7,233 bases of DNA from JBCBTJ01 sp964597685 (GCA_964597685.1 CAZQZC010000143.1:1-7233); one strand, 5' to 3'. Shown: positions 1 through 6,414, counted from the stretch's first letter. Numbers and translations are program-made. The notes: a model not told the origin generated them from the letters alone.

Positions 1-17
1 GGGGCGTCAAATTCCTA

Positions 18-40
18 TTTTTGATCCACCGGATCAAAAA
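18..40. repeat. GATCC/GGATC palindromic repeat, copy A
   Basis: A perfect 10-bp inverted repeat, TTTTTGATCC and GGATCAAAAA, surrounds a 3-nt spacer ACC. Its inner 19 nt (20-38) recur at 144-162 with a single change, in the spacer, so this looks like a dispersed palindromic (REP-like) element and not a chance hairpin. On the plus strand four T follow the stem. However, the T tract precedes and the A tract follows the GC core, which is the reverse of a classic intrinsic terminator. The function is unknown; assignment to a repeat family is inference. Confidence 0.6.
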
Positions 41-41
41 T

Positions 42-105
42 TTTGGCGAAGCCAAACCGATCTCAAGCAGCCTTGAGCACGACCCATCGCGGAGGCGAAG
101 CCAAA
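42..105. repeat. Small hairpins with a duplicated GGCGAAGCCAAA motif
   Basis: The 12-mer GGCGAAGCCAAA occurs twice, at 45-56 and 94-105. The first copy forms a hairpin TTTGGC-GAA-GCCAAA (42-56) and the second keeps the GGC-GAA-GCC core (94-102). Between them lies a third hairpin, CTCAAG-CAGC-CTTGAG (62-77). Together with the larger palindromes on either side, the segment has the mosaic look of clustered short palindromic repeats. I see no coding sequence here. Whether it is transcribed, for example by read-through from the neighbouring tRNA, cannot be told. Confidence 0.5.
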
Positions 106-130
106 GCGGGCGGTCAAACCAAAAGACAAC

Positions 131-177
131 ATTTCGCGCCGGATTTGATCCCCCGGATCAAATCCGGGTCGCGAAAT
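131..177. repeat. Long palindrome abutting the tRNA-Leu 3' end (repeat copy B, possible tRNA terminator)
   Basis: The outer arms ATTTCGCG (131-138) and CGCGAAAT (170-177) and the inner arms CCGGATTTGATCC (139-151) and GGATCAAATCCGG (155-167) pair perfectly. The result is a 21-bp stem with a 2-nt bulge (168-169) and a 3-nt CCC loop. The centre is the same 19-nt core as at 20-38. The last base of the outer arm is the terminal A of the encoded CCA of the minus-strand tRNA, so the tRNA transcript would run straight into this hairpin. A short T run (124-121 on the minus strand) follows eight nucleotides past the stem, making it a weak terminator or a 3'-processing structure. The palindrome is seen directly; its role is inferred. 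Confidence 0.6.
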
Positions 178-261
178 GGTGCGGTCGAGAGGACTCGAAC
201 CTCCACGGGTTGCCCCACAGCGACCTCAACGCTGCGCGTCTACCAGTTCCGCCACGACCGC
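177..261 (-). tRNA. tRNA-Leu (anticodon GAG)
   Basis: An 85-nt class II tRNA on the minus strand, including a genome-encoded CCA (177-179). The 7-bp acceptor stem GCGGTCG/CGACCGC is perfect and the discriminator is A, as expected for leucine. The D arm contains the usual GG (CTGGTAGA). The anticodon stem CAGCG/CGCTG closes the loop TTGAGGT with GAG at 225-227. A 13-nt variable arm with a GGG/CCC stem and a T arm with TTCGAGT complete the fold. The anticodon reads CUC and CUU leucine codons. A candidate promoter lies about 20 nt upstream and a long hairpin follows immediately. Reading frames crossing this stretch are translations of the tRNA, not genes. Confidence 0.96.
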
Positions 262-281
262 ACGCTGCCAGGCGAGCCGCG

Positions 282-309
282 TGTATATCGAAGCCGCCGC
301 GTTTGTGAA
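282..309 (-). promoter_or_regulatory. Candidate sigma70-type promoter of tRNA-Leu
   Basis: On the minus strand TTCACA (309-304) is followed after 16 bp by TATACA (287-282). The first matches TTGACA at five of six positions and the second matches TATAAT at four. The predicted start near 275 would give a 5' leader of about 14 nt to be removed by RNase P. The -35 overlaps, on the other strand, the candidate -35 of lipB. This is pattern reading only. Confidence 0.45.
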
Positions 310-330
310 GCCCCGCCGCATCGCTATATG
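303..330 (+). promoter_or_regulatory. Candidate lipB promoter, implying a leaderless mRNA
   Basis: TTGTGA (303-308), a 16-bp spacer and TATATG (325-330) lie directly before lipB. The -10 ends 7 nt before the ATG at 338, so transcription would begin at or within a base or two of the start codon. This agrees with the absence of any purine-rich Shine-Dalgarno in front of the gene. Each hexamer matches consensus at four of six positions, so the call is tentative. Confidence 0.35.
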
Positions 331-337
331 CTCCGCC

Positions 338-1030
338 ATGTCCGCCCTAGATCCGATCCATTGGTCCATCTCTCCGGGCTTGACGCCCTACCGCGAGGCG
401 CTCGCCTTCATGGAGGCGCGGGCGCGGGCGATCCGCGAGGCGGGCGCGCCTGAATTGGTCTGGCTGGTCGAACACCCGCCCCTCTACACGTCAGGCACAA
501 GCGCCCAGATCGAAGACCTGCGCGATCCCAAAAGGTTTCCCGTTTTCGAAGCCGGTCGCGGCGGCCAGTTCACCTATCACGGCCCGGGCCAACGGGTGGC
601 CTACGTCATGTTGGACGTCGCCAAGCGCGGCCGGGACGTACGCGCCTTCGTCCAAGCGCTGGAGGACTGGATCATTGCGACACTCGACGCGTTCAATGTC
701 GCCGGCGAGCGCCGAGCAGGGCGGGTTGGCGTCTGGGTCGACAGGAGCCGGCCGGGCGGGGCGCAGCGCGAGGACAAGATCGCCGCCATCGGCGTGCGGC
801 TGAAGCGTTGGGTGAGCTTCCATGGCGTGTCTCTGAATGTGGAGCCGGACCTGGAGCATTTTTCGGGGATTACGCCATGCGGCATCGACGACCCTCGCTA
901 TGGGGTCACCAGCCTGGTCGATTTGGGCCTGCCGGTCGGCATGGAGGAGGCCGACGCGGCTTTGAAACGGACGTTTGAACGTGTCTTCGGCGCACCCCTC
1001 AAGGCCGAAACGCCTCCCGCGCTCACTTAA
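338..1030 (+). CDS. lipB: Lipoyl(octanoyl) transferase LipB
   Basis: LipB moves the octanoyl group from octanoyl-acyl carrier protein to a lysine of lipoyl domains (2-oxoacid dehydrogenase E2 subunits, GcvH). This is the first step of endogenous lipoate synthesis in the cytoplasm, before LipA inserts sulfur. The protein is 230 residues, close to the roughly 213 of the E. coli enzyme. It shows RGGQFTYHGPGQ at 74-85 (substrate-pocket loop), the catalytic lysine K147 in KIAAIGVRLKR and the catalytic cysteine C181 in ITPCGI, with the SFHGVSLNV strand between them. The ATG at 338 was chosen because the frame open further upstream runs through the tRNA and adds no LipB-like sequence. No Shine-Dalgarno precedes it, and a promoter-like pair suggests a leaderless transcript. 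The stop overlaps that of the convergent DUF805 gene. lipA is not in the window. Confidence 0.95.
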   Translation: MSALDPIHWSISPGLTPYREALAFMEARARAIREAGAPELVWLVEHPPLYTSGTSAQIEDLRDPKRFPVFEAGRGGQFTYHGPGQRVAYVMLDVAKRGRDVRAFVQALEDWIIATLDAFNVAGERRAGRVGVWVDRSRPGGAQREDKIAAIGVRLKRWVSFHGVSLNVEPDLEHFSGITPCGIDDPRYGVTSLVDLGLPVGMEEADAALKRTFERVFGAPLKAETPPALT

Positions 1031-1806
1031 TCCCGGCTTGGCCAGCGCCCCGCGGCCAGCAAGCTCCACAGCATAAGAAAGAACGACGATACCGCCCAGA
1101 ACATTCCGGCCGTTCCCATCATCATGCCAGATAACAAAGCGAGCTGGGTCGGCGGGCCGCTGTCCGGCCCTCCGCCAGGCCCCCCGCGCCGCCCGCGTCC
1201 ACCGCGCCGACCGCCGCGACGCTGGGCGCCGGCCTGTTCCGAAACGCGAACCCGCCTGCCGCCGGCTTCGGCGTCGGCCTCTGCTTTTTTTCGGGCTTCT
1301 TCCTGCGCCTTGATCTGCTCTTCGGCCAGCTTGTAGGCCGCCGGGTCTTCGGCCTTCAACGCTTCGGGATCCTGGCTGTATCGGATCATTGCGTCGATGC
1401 GTCTGAATTGTTGCTCTGCGGCTTGGTTCATCACCGGCAGCAACAAAAGCGCCACGAGGGCTGGCAACAGCACCAAAAGCGCCCAAAGCGGCGACTTGCC
1501 CGCGTCATTGGCTCGACGAACGTGCAGGCTGTAGGTCCCGACGGTGGTCATCACGAGGAGGATGACCGCGCCAAACCCGACACCCGAATTGATACGGCCC
1601 TGCATGGCGCCGGCGGCGAATATTTGCAGAAGCGCAATCGTCGGTATCGCGAGCAGGACGAGCACCAGCCATGCACGCCGGAAATGCACCCGCGGCGTTC
1701 GCCCGAGGGGGTTAAAATAGGTCCCAAGCCAATTCTGGTTCTCCAGCAGCTCGCGTGGATCGGTGATCCAGGGCCGCTTGGGGTCTAGGGGCGCAGCCTC
1801 GCTCAT
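1027..1806 (-). CDS. DUF805 family membrane protein with charged helix and Arg/Gly-rich insert
   Basis: A 259-residue inner-membrane protein whose function is not known. The DUF805 hallmarks are FNPLGRTPRVHFRRAW (31-46) and LHVRRANDAGKSPLW (94-108), the latter a variant of the usual RLHDxGKSGWW. Hydrophobic segments lie at about 45-68, 78-95, 105-126 and 222-252. Between the third and fourth sits an insert absent from minimal members. It consists of a charged, Glu/Lys/Ala-rich helix (about 148-182, probably coiled coil) and then an Arg/Gly-rich stretch (183-212) with RGG and GRGRRGG repeats, and it may bind anionic partners such as nucleic acid or lipid. The gene starts inside the stop of the preceding DUF805 gene (ATGA, 1803-1806), with GGAG 10 nt upstream at 1820-1817, so translation is probably coupled. 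Its TAA shares bases with the lipB stop. The family call is good; any role for the insert is inference. Confidence 0.8.
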   Translation of the reverse strand: MSEAAPLDPKRPWITDPRELLENQNWLGTYFNPLGRTPRVHFRRAWLVLVLLAIPTIALLQIFAAGAMQGRINSGVGFGAVILLVMTTVGTYSLHVRRANDAGKSPLWALLVLLPALVALLLLPVMNQAAEQQFRRIDAMIRYSQDPEALKAEDPAAYKLAEEQIKAQEEARKKAEADAEAGGRRVRVSEQAGAQRRGGRRGGRGRRGGPGGGPDSGPPTQLALLSGMMMGTAGMFWAVSSFFLMLWSLLAAGRWPSRD

Positions 1807-2378
1807 GAGAATGTGTCTCCGGCAACCTCCGCCGGCGGCGGTCCGTGCTCATTCGAATTCGGATCGCTGCGCAGACGAGCGATGAAGAATCCAAGCAGCG
1901 CATTGACCAGGAAGAGCGACAAAAGATTGACGAACAAGGTCGCTCGGTTCGCTTGCTGCGAGATTTCGATGAACGCCTGAAGGTCGCCGCTCTGCAGCAA
2001 GTATGCGGCTTCCTCAACCAGTTCGTTCGCACCCGGAGCCAAGATTGGCGTCAAGATGGACTGCGAGATCATGTTGATGATCCAATAGGCCACCAGCAGG
2101 GCGAGATACCACCAAGCCGATTGTCCGGCGTCGTGGAGCCGCTTTCCAAACACGCAGAGATACAGGTAAGGCATGAAGAGCATCAGCAGACCCAAAGCCG
2201 GCGCTGCGTAGACAGCCCCGATGGTCATGACCATCGTAATGGCGACCAGAACGATGACCCCGCGCCAGAAATCGCGCGGACCTATCCGGCCGTTCGGACT
2301 GAACAACACCCCTGTCAAACTCACCGTAATCTCCCGTGTTGCCAAAAACCCATGCCACGCCGGAACTGTATTTGTCAT
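1803..2378 (-). CDS. DUF805 family membrane protein
   Basis: A 191-residue integral membrane protein of the DUF805 (YhaH-like) family, function unknown. The two family signatures are clear: LFSPNGRIGPRDFWRG (25-40), the F-x-x-x-GRIxRxxFW motif, and FGKRLHDAGQSAWW (77-90), the RLHDxGxSxWW motif. Likely membrane segments are about 39-58, 60-77, 88-108 and 147-168, with a polar loop of roughly 37 residues between the third and fourth. The ATG at 2378 is the only methionine before the domain. A G-rich stretch precedes it but gives only a weak Shine-Dalgarno. It starts 26 bp after pccA on the same strand and overlaps the next DUF805 gene by 4 bp, so the three probably form one transcript. The two DUF805 proteins are divergent paralogues; this one lacks the charged and Arg/Gly-rich insert. 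Confidence 0.87.
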   Translation of the reverse strand: MTNTVPAWHGFLATREITVSLTGVLFSPNGRIGPRDFWRGVIVLVAITMVMTIGAVYAAPALGLLMLFMPYLYLCVFGKRLHDAGQSAWWYLALLVAYWIINMISQSILTPILAPGANELVEEAAYLLQSGDLQAFIEISQQANRATLFVNLLSLFLVNALLGFFIARLRSDPNSNEHGPPPAEVAGDTFS

Positions 2379-2404
2379 GCCCCGCCCGCGTCAGAAACCG
2401 GGCC

Positions 2405-4405
2405 TTACGCAAACTCCACCATCACGGCGTCGGCTGCGACGCTGTCGCCAGCCTCCACATTGACCGCTTTCACCGCGCCGTCGGCCTCCGCCCGGATGAT
2501 ATTCTGCATCTTCATGGCTTCGACCACGCAGATCGCCTCGCCCGCCTTGACCTCTTGGCCGACGCTCACGCTGATCGAGACGACCAGGCCAGGCATCGGG
2601 CTGACGATCAGCTTCGACAGGTCAGGCGCCTCTTTCTCCGGCAGTTTGGCGTGCAGCTCGGCTACGCGCGGCGTACAGACGAGCGCACGCAAGCTGACGC
2701 CGCGATGACGGAAGACATACCCCTCCGTCCGGTCGGCGAACTTCACAGCGATCGGGTCGCCGTCGAGCACCGCTTCGACAAGGTGGGCGCCCGGCTTCCA
2801 AGCGCTGACAAAGCTATGGGCTTCACCGCCATTGATTGTAATCGACGCTTCACCGCCGGTCCGGGCAATGGTCACCGGGTGGTGGGCCTCGCCCAGAATG
2901 ACGATCCACTCGCGACGCGCGCCTTCCGGCGGCGCGAGACGGCCTGAGATATTGGCTGCGCGACTGGCCAGCGTGCAATGCACAAAGGCCGCCGCGCAGA
3001 TCAGCATCGTCTCCTGATGCGGCGTCGGCGCCACGCCGGCGAAGCCGTCTGGAAACTCGTCCTTGATGTAGGCCGTCGTGATATCGCCCGACCGGAAGCG
3101 GGCCTCGTCCGCGACAGCGGCCACGAAGGGAATGTTGTCCTGGATGCCCTCGATATGGAAGCGATCGAGCGCCTCGGCCTGGGTGTCCAGCGCCGCGTCG
3201 CGATTGGGCCCGTGCGTCACCAGTTTCGCGATCATGGGATCGTAGAACATGGAGATTTCATCGCCCTCGCGGACGCCGGAATCCATGCGCACCGCGCCCC
3301 CGCCCAACGCGCCTTCCTCCGGCGGGTGAAAGCGCTTCAGCCGCCCGATAGACGGCAGGAAGTTGCGATAGGGGTCTTCGGCATAGACCCGGCTCTCGAC
3401 GGCCCAGCCATTGATCTTGAGATCTTCCTGGCGGATCGAAAGCTCCTCGCCAGACGCCACGCGCAGCATCTGTTCGACCAGATCGACGCCGGTGATCATC
3501 TCCGTCACCGGATGCTCCACTTGCAGCCGCGTGTTCATCTCCAGAAAGTAGAAGCTGCGGTCGGCGCCCGAGGCGACGAACTCCACTGTGCCCGCGCTGT
3601 CGTAATTGACGGCCTTGGCAAGCGCGACGGCCTGTTCGCCCATCTTTTTGCGGGTGTCTTCATCGAGCAGCGGGCTCGGCGCTTCTTCGATGACCTTCTG
3701 GTTCCGCCGCTGGATCGAGCATTCGCGCTCGAACAGATAGATCGTGATGCCATGCTTGTCGCCAAGGACCTGGATCTCAACGTGGCGGGGACTTTCGATG
3801 AATTTCTCGATGAAGATCCGATCGTCGCCGAAGGCGTTCATGGCTTCGGCCTTCACTGCGGGAAAGCCTTCCTCCACCTCTGCGTCGGAATAGGCGACAC
3901 GGATGCCTTTGCCGCCCCCGCCCGCCGACGCCTTGATCATGACGGGGTAGCCGATTACGGGGGAGATCTTCACAGCTTCAGCCGTGTCGGCGATGAGACC
4001 CATATGACCGGGCACCGTGGACACGCCGGCTTCGGCGGCGAGTTTCTTGGAGCTGATCTTGTCGCCCATCGCTTCGATGGCGTGCGGGTTGGGGCCGATG
4101 AAGACAATGTTCTCGGCCTCTAGCCGTTTGGCGAAATCGGGATTCTCCGACAGAAAGCCAAAACCCGGATGCACCGCTTCCGCGCCTGTTGCGCGCACGG
4201 CGTCGACAATCTTGTCCATGACAAGATAAGATTCCGACGCTGGCGCCGGACCGATCCGAACGGCCTCGTCGGCCATCTCCACCGCCATGGAATCGGCGTC
4301 GGCGTCGGAATAAACGACCACCGTTTTCACGCCCATCCGTCGGCACGTCTTGATAATGCGGACTGCTATTTCGCCGCGATTTGCGATCAAGATCTTTTCG
4401 AACAT
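2405..4405 (-). CDS. pccA: Propionyl-CoA carboxylase alpha subunit (biotin carboxylase + BCCP)
   Basis: The biotinylated alpha subunit of propionyl-CoA carboxylase carboxylates biotin with ATP and bicarbonate; the beta subunit then makes (S)-methylmalonyl-CoA from propionyl-CoA. The protein has 666 residues, the usual PccA length. The N-terminal biotin carboxylase (about 1-450) starts canonically with MFEKILIANRGEIAVR, has the ATP-binding glycine loop AGGGGKG (161-167), ERECSIQRRNQK (226-237) and the catalytic EMNTRLQVEHPVTE (289-302). A less conserved beta-subunit-binding (BT) region follows (about 455-590). The biotinyl domain (598-666) has VEAMKM with the acceptor lysine K632, 34 residues from the end. 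The ATG at 4405 was chosen over an in-frame ATG at 4486 because the family begins there; GGGG lies about 8 nt upstream. pccB is not in the window. The C-terminal APDLSKLIVSPMPGLVVSI stretch favours PccA over a methylcrotonyl- or acetyl-CoA carboxylase subunit, but these families are close. Confidence 0.92.
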   Translation of the reverse strand: MFEKILIANRGEIAVRIIKTCRRMGVKTVVVYSDADADSMAVEMADEAVRIGPAPASESYLVMDKIVDAVRATGAEAVHPGFGFLSENPDFAKRLEAENIVFIGPNPHAIEAMGDKISSKKLAAEAGVSTVPGHMGLIADTAEAVKISPVIGYPVMIKASAGGGGKGIRVAYSDAEVEEGFPAVKAEAMNAFGDDRIFIEKFIESPRHVEIQVLGDKHGITIYLFERECSIQRRNQKVIEEAPSPLLDEDTRKKMGEQAVALAKAVNYDSAGTVEFVASGADRSFYFLEMNTRLQVEHPVTEMITGVDLVEQMLRVASGEELSIRQEDLKINGWAVESRVYAEDPYRNFLPSIGRLKRFHPPEEGALGGGAVRMDSGVREGDEISMFYDPMIAKLVTHGPNRDAALDTQAEALDRFHIEGIQDNIPFVAAVADEARFRSGDITTAYIKDEFPDGFAGVAPTPHQETMLICAAAFVHCTLASRAANISGRLAPPEGARREWIVILGEAHHPVTIARTGGEASITINGGEAHSFVSAWKPGAHLVEAVLDGDPIAVKFADRTEGYVFRHRGVSLRALVCTPRVAELHAKLPEKEAPDLSKLIVSPMPGLVVSISVSVGQEVKAGEAICVVEAMKMQNIIRAEADGAVKAVNVEAGDSVAADAVMVEFA

Positions 4406-4535
4406 CTTGCCCCGGCCTGTCACGATTGTGTCAGTTCGGCTTAGTGCGCGCTTGGCCGCTTGTCCATCTAGGCGCCCTGACTTCACTACGATTCAGGCCG
4501 GGCGGCGCCTATCCGGCGCCAACATGCTGGCGCGG
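4406..4535. other. Intergenic region upstream of pccA
   Basis: The 130 bp between the channel gene and pccA, both on the minus strand, hold an inverted repeat GGCGCC-TATCC-GGCGCC (4504-4520) just past the channel stop. It has no T tract, so it is at best a weak terminator. A second, shorter inverted repeat (CCTGA 4476-4480 with TCAGG 4493-4497) lies beside it. I could not pick a convincing -35/-10 pair for pccA, so the gene may be transcribed from here or by read-through from the channel gene. Confidence 0.3.
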
Positions 4536-4970
4536 CTAATCCTGCTCCCGTTCGACGTCGCGCACTCGCGTGATGACGGTGACGAGGTAAGCCGTCGACC
4601 AACCGATCAGCAGAAACCCGTTTGCAGACTGGATCGCCGAAAAGAGCCGCCAATCTTCGCCGAGAACGAGGTCTCCGAAACCGACGGTCGTAAAGGTCGA
4701 CGTTGAGAAATAGACCGCAATCTCCAGCGTCTCGAACTGATCCAACATCAGATAAACGATCGCATAGGTCCAAATCTCGATCATATGCAGCGCAAACAGC
4801 AAGAGAACGACGGCCACGACCCCAGCCCCTTGGACCACAACCGGGCCCGGCTCAGGTCGCGCATGCAACCTCCGGCGCACGATCGCCGAGACGCTTGCGA
4901 GTCCTGCGAAGTGGATCACGACGGTCAACGCAACCATCAAGGTCGACAGGGCGAGGTTCTCAACCAGCAT
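4536..4970 (-). CDS. Small ion channel protein with K+ selectivity filter (Ion_trans_2 type)
   Basis: A 144-residue membrane protein with the potassium-channel filter TVGFGD at 95-100, preceded by a pore-helix-like FSTSTFT (88-94). Hydrophobic segments lie at about 5-28, 47-66 and 108-133. The core is therefore the TM-pore-TM module of two-TM channels with one extra N-terminal helix. There is no RCK/TrkA-N nucleotide-binding domain and only a short charged C-terminus, so it lacks the usual gating domain. Such proteins would assemble as tetramers and pass K+ down its gradient; the ligand or trigger is unknown. An in-frame TAG four codons upstream of the ATG at 4970 limits the start, although no Shine-Dalgarno is visible. 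It lies 130 bp upstream of pccA on the same strand and is divergent from the CoxE-like gene. Family call from the filter is firm; ion specificity is inferred. Confidence 0.87.
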   Translation of the reverse strand: MLVENLALSTLMVALTVVIHFAGLASVSAIVRRRLHARPEPGPVVVQGAGVVAVVLLLFALHMIEIWTYAIVYLMLDQFETLEIAVYFSTSTFTTVGFGDLVLGEDWRLFSAIQSANGFLLIGWSTAYLVTVITRVRDVEREQD

Positions 4971-5232
4971 GGCGGACAGCTAACGCGACGCGACGCGCCT
5001 GTCATCGCCCAACTGAGCAAACGCCAATGACCGCCTCATGGAGCGCATTCTCTTGCCGGCAGGCGCCGATGCGACGATTTCAGACGTCGACGCCCCCACC
5101 TTTAGGCATGAGCGCCGGGGATAAGGGCGAGGATAGATCCCAACCTATTCCCAGGCTTGTCCTGCCCTTGCGGCGCCTTTCCGCGGCCGCCGGCGCGCGC
5201 TAGGTTTCGTACAAGATACGGAGCCCGCCGCC

Positions 5233-6414
5233 ATGTTCCTGAACTTCTTCACAGAGCTTCGCGCCGCCAAGGTGCCCGTTACACTGAAAGAATACCTCGT
5301 CCTGATGGAGGCGATGGACAAAGACGTCATCGATATGGATGTTGAGGATTTTTACTTCCTCTCTCGCACGGCCTTGGTGAAGGACGAGCGCAACCTCGAC
5401 AAGTTCGACAAGGTTTTTGGCCACGTTTTCAAAGGCTTGGAAGGCGTCGGCGAGGCGATCGAGATCGCAGACCTGCCCGAAGACTGGCTCCGAAAAATGT
5501 CTGAGAAATTCCTGACGCCCGAAGAAATGGAAGAGATCGAGGCGCTGGGCGGCTGGGACAAGCTCATGGAGACGCTGAAGCAACGCCTCGAAGAACAGAA
5601 AAAGCGCCACGAAGGCGGCAACAAGATGATCGGCACGGGCGGCACATCGCCCTTCGGCGCCCACGGCTACAATCCCGAAGGCGTCCGCATCGGCCAAGAG
5701 AAATCGCGTCATCGGCGCGCTGTAAAGGTTTGGGACAAAAGAGAATTTAAGAACCTCGACGATTCCGTCGAGATCGGCACCCGGAACATCAAGGTGGCGC
5801 TCCGGCGGTTGCGGAAATGGGCCCGCGACGGCGCGCCGGACGAGCTGGACCTCGACCAAACGATCCGGAACACCGCGAAGCAGGGCTATCTGGACCTCTC
5901 CATGCGGCCAGAAAAACGTAACGCCGTCAGCGTCTTGCTGCTCCTGGATATCGGCGGCTCTATGGATCCGCATATCCGCGTCCTGGAGGAATTGTTCTCG
6001 GCGGCCCGGGCTGAGATCAAGAACCTTGAGTATTTCTACTTCCACAATTGCCCCTATGAAGGCCTCTGGAAAGACAATCGCCGCCGGCGCACCGACCAGA
6101 TCCCGACCTGGGACGTACTCCACAAATATCCGAGCGATTACAAAGTCATCATCGTCGGCGACGCCACGATGAGCCCCTACGAAATCACCTATTCCGGCGG
6201 CTCAGTGGAGCACTGGAACGAAGAGGCCGGCGGCCTGTGGCTGCAGCGTTTCGTCGAAACATATCCCGACCTCGTCTGGCTAAACCCCGTCAAGTCGGGA
6301 GCGTGGGACCACACGCCCTCGATCCAGCTCATTCGCGAACTCATCGGCCCCCAGCGCATGTTCGAACTCACGCTGAAAGGGCTCGATGCGGCGATGAAAG
6401 AGCTTGGCCGATAA
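5233..6414 (+). CDS. VWA domain-containing CoxE-like protein
   Basis: A 393-residue soluble protein, no signal peptide seen, of the CoxE-like VWA family. Members typically act with a MoxR-type AAA+ ATPase in metal-cofactor insertion or complex maturation; this one's target is unknown. The N-terminal part (about 1-130) is helical and acidic and ends in a Lys/Glu/Gln-rich helix (108-127). A Gly-rich linker GNKMIGTGGTSPFGAHG (129-145) and an Arg/Lys-rich segment (158-195) follow. The VWA domain begins near 232 with LLLLDIGGSMDPH. The metal site reads D239-x-G241-x-S243 in place of D-x-S-x-S, and VIIVGDATMSPYEI (305-318) supplies the later conserved Asp (D310). GGAG at 5220-5223, 9 nt before the ATG, supports the start. 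No moxR gene adjoins it: upstream is the divergent channel gene and downstream a non-coding region. Domain call is strong; cellular role is not known. Confidence 0.87.
   Translation: MFLNFFTELRAAKVPVTLKEYLVLMEAMDKDVIDMDVEDFYFLSRTALVKDERNLDKFDKVFGHVFKGLEGVGEAIEIADLPEDWLRKMSEKFLTPEEMEEIEALGGWDKLMETLKQRLEEQKKRHEGGNKMIGTGGTSPFGAHGYNPEGVRIGQEKSRHRRAVKVWDKREFKNLDDSVEIGTRNIKVALRRLRKWARDGAPDELDLDQTIRNTAKQGYLDLSMRPEKRNAVSVLLLLDIGGSMDPHIRVLEELFSAARAEIKNLEYFYFHNCPYEGLWKDNRRRRTDQIPTWDVLHKYPSDYKVIIVGDATMSPYEITYSGGSVEHWNEEAGGLWLQRFVETYPDLVWLNPVKSGAWDHTPSIQLIRELIGPQRMFELTLKGLDAAMKELGR

Noticed and set aside
21..453. Plus-strand open frames crossing 177-261, including the 54-codon upstream extension of lipB from 176
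   Set aside because: They translate the complement of tRNA-Leu (the familiar GLEPPRVAPQ and REDSNLHGL-like peptides), a well-known annotation artefact. The lipB homology begins after the ATG at 338.
491..1486. Minus-strand open frame (331 codons) across lipB and the DUF805 gene
   Set aside because: It overlaps two genes with clear homology in other frames and has Arg/Ala/Gly-rich composition typical of a shadow frame.
2978..4123. Long plus-strand open frame (381 codons) opposite pccA
   Set aside because: It is antisense to a clearly real gene, is His/Arg/Asp-rich without recognisable domains, and arises from high GC at codon third positions.
4406..4486. 27-residue N-terminal extension of pccA from an ATG at 4486
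   Set aside because: The biotin carboxylase family starts at MFEKILIANRGEIAVR, and the extension has no recognisable targeting or domain features.
4971..5232. Possible small genes between the channel and VWA genes, for example a plus-strand frame from about 5029
   Set aside because: No ribosome-binding site, low-complexity Arg/Pro/Ser translation and no recognisable motif. The region is more simply a divergent upstream region, though I found no convincing -35/-10 pair.
5200..6123. Minus-strand open frame (307 codons) opposite the VWA gene
   Set aside because: An antisense shadow of a well-supported gene, with no family resemblance and no ribosome-binding site that stands out.
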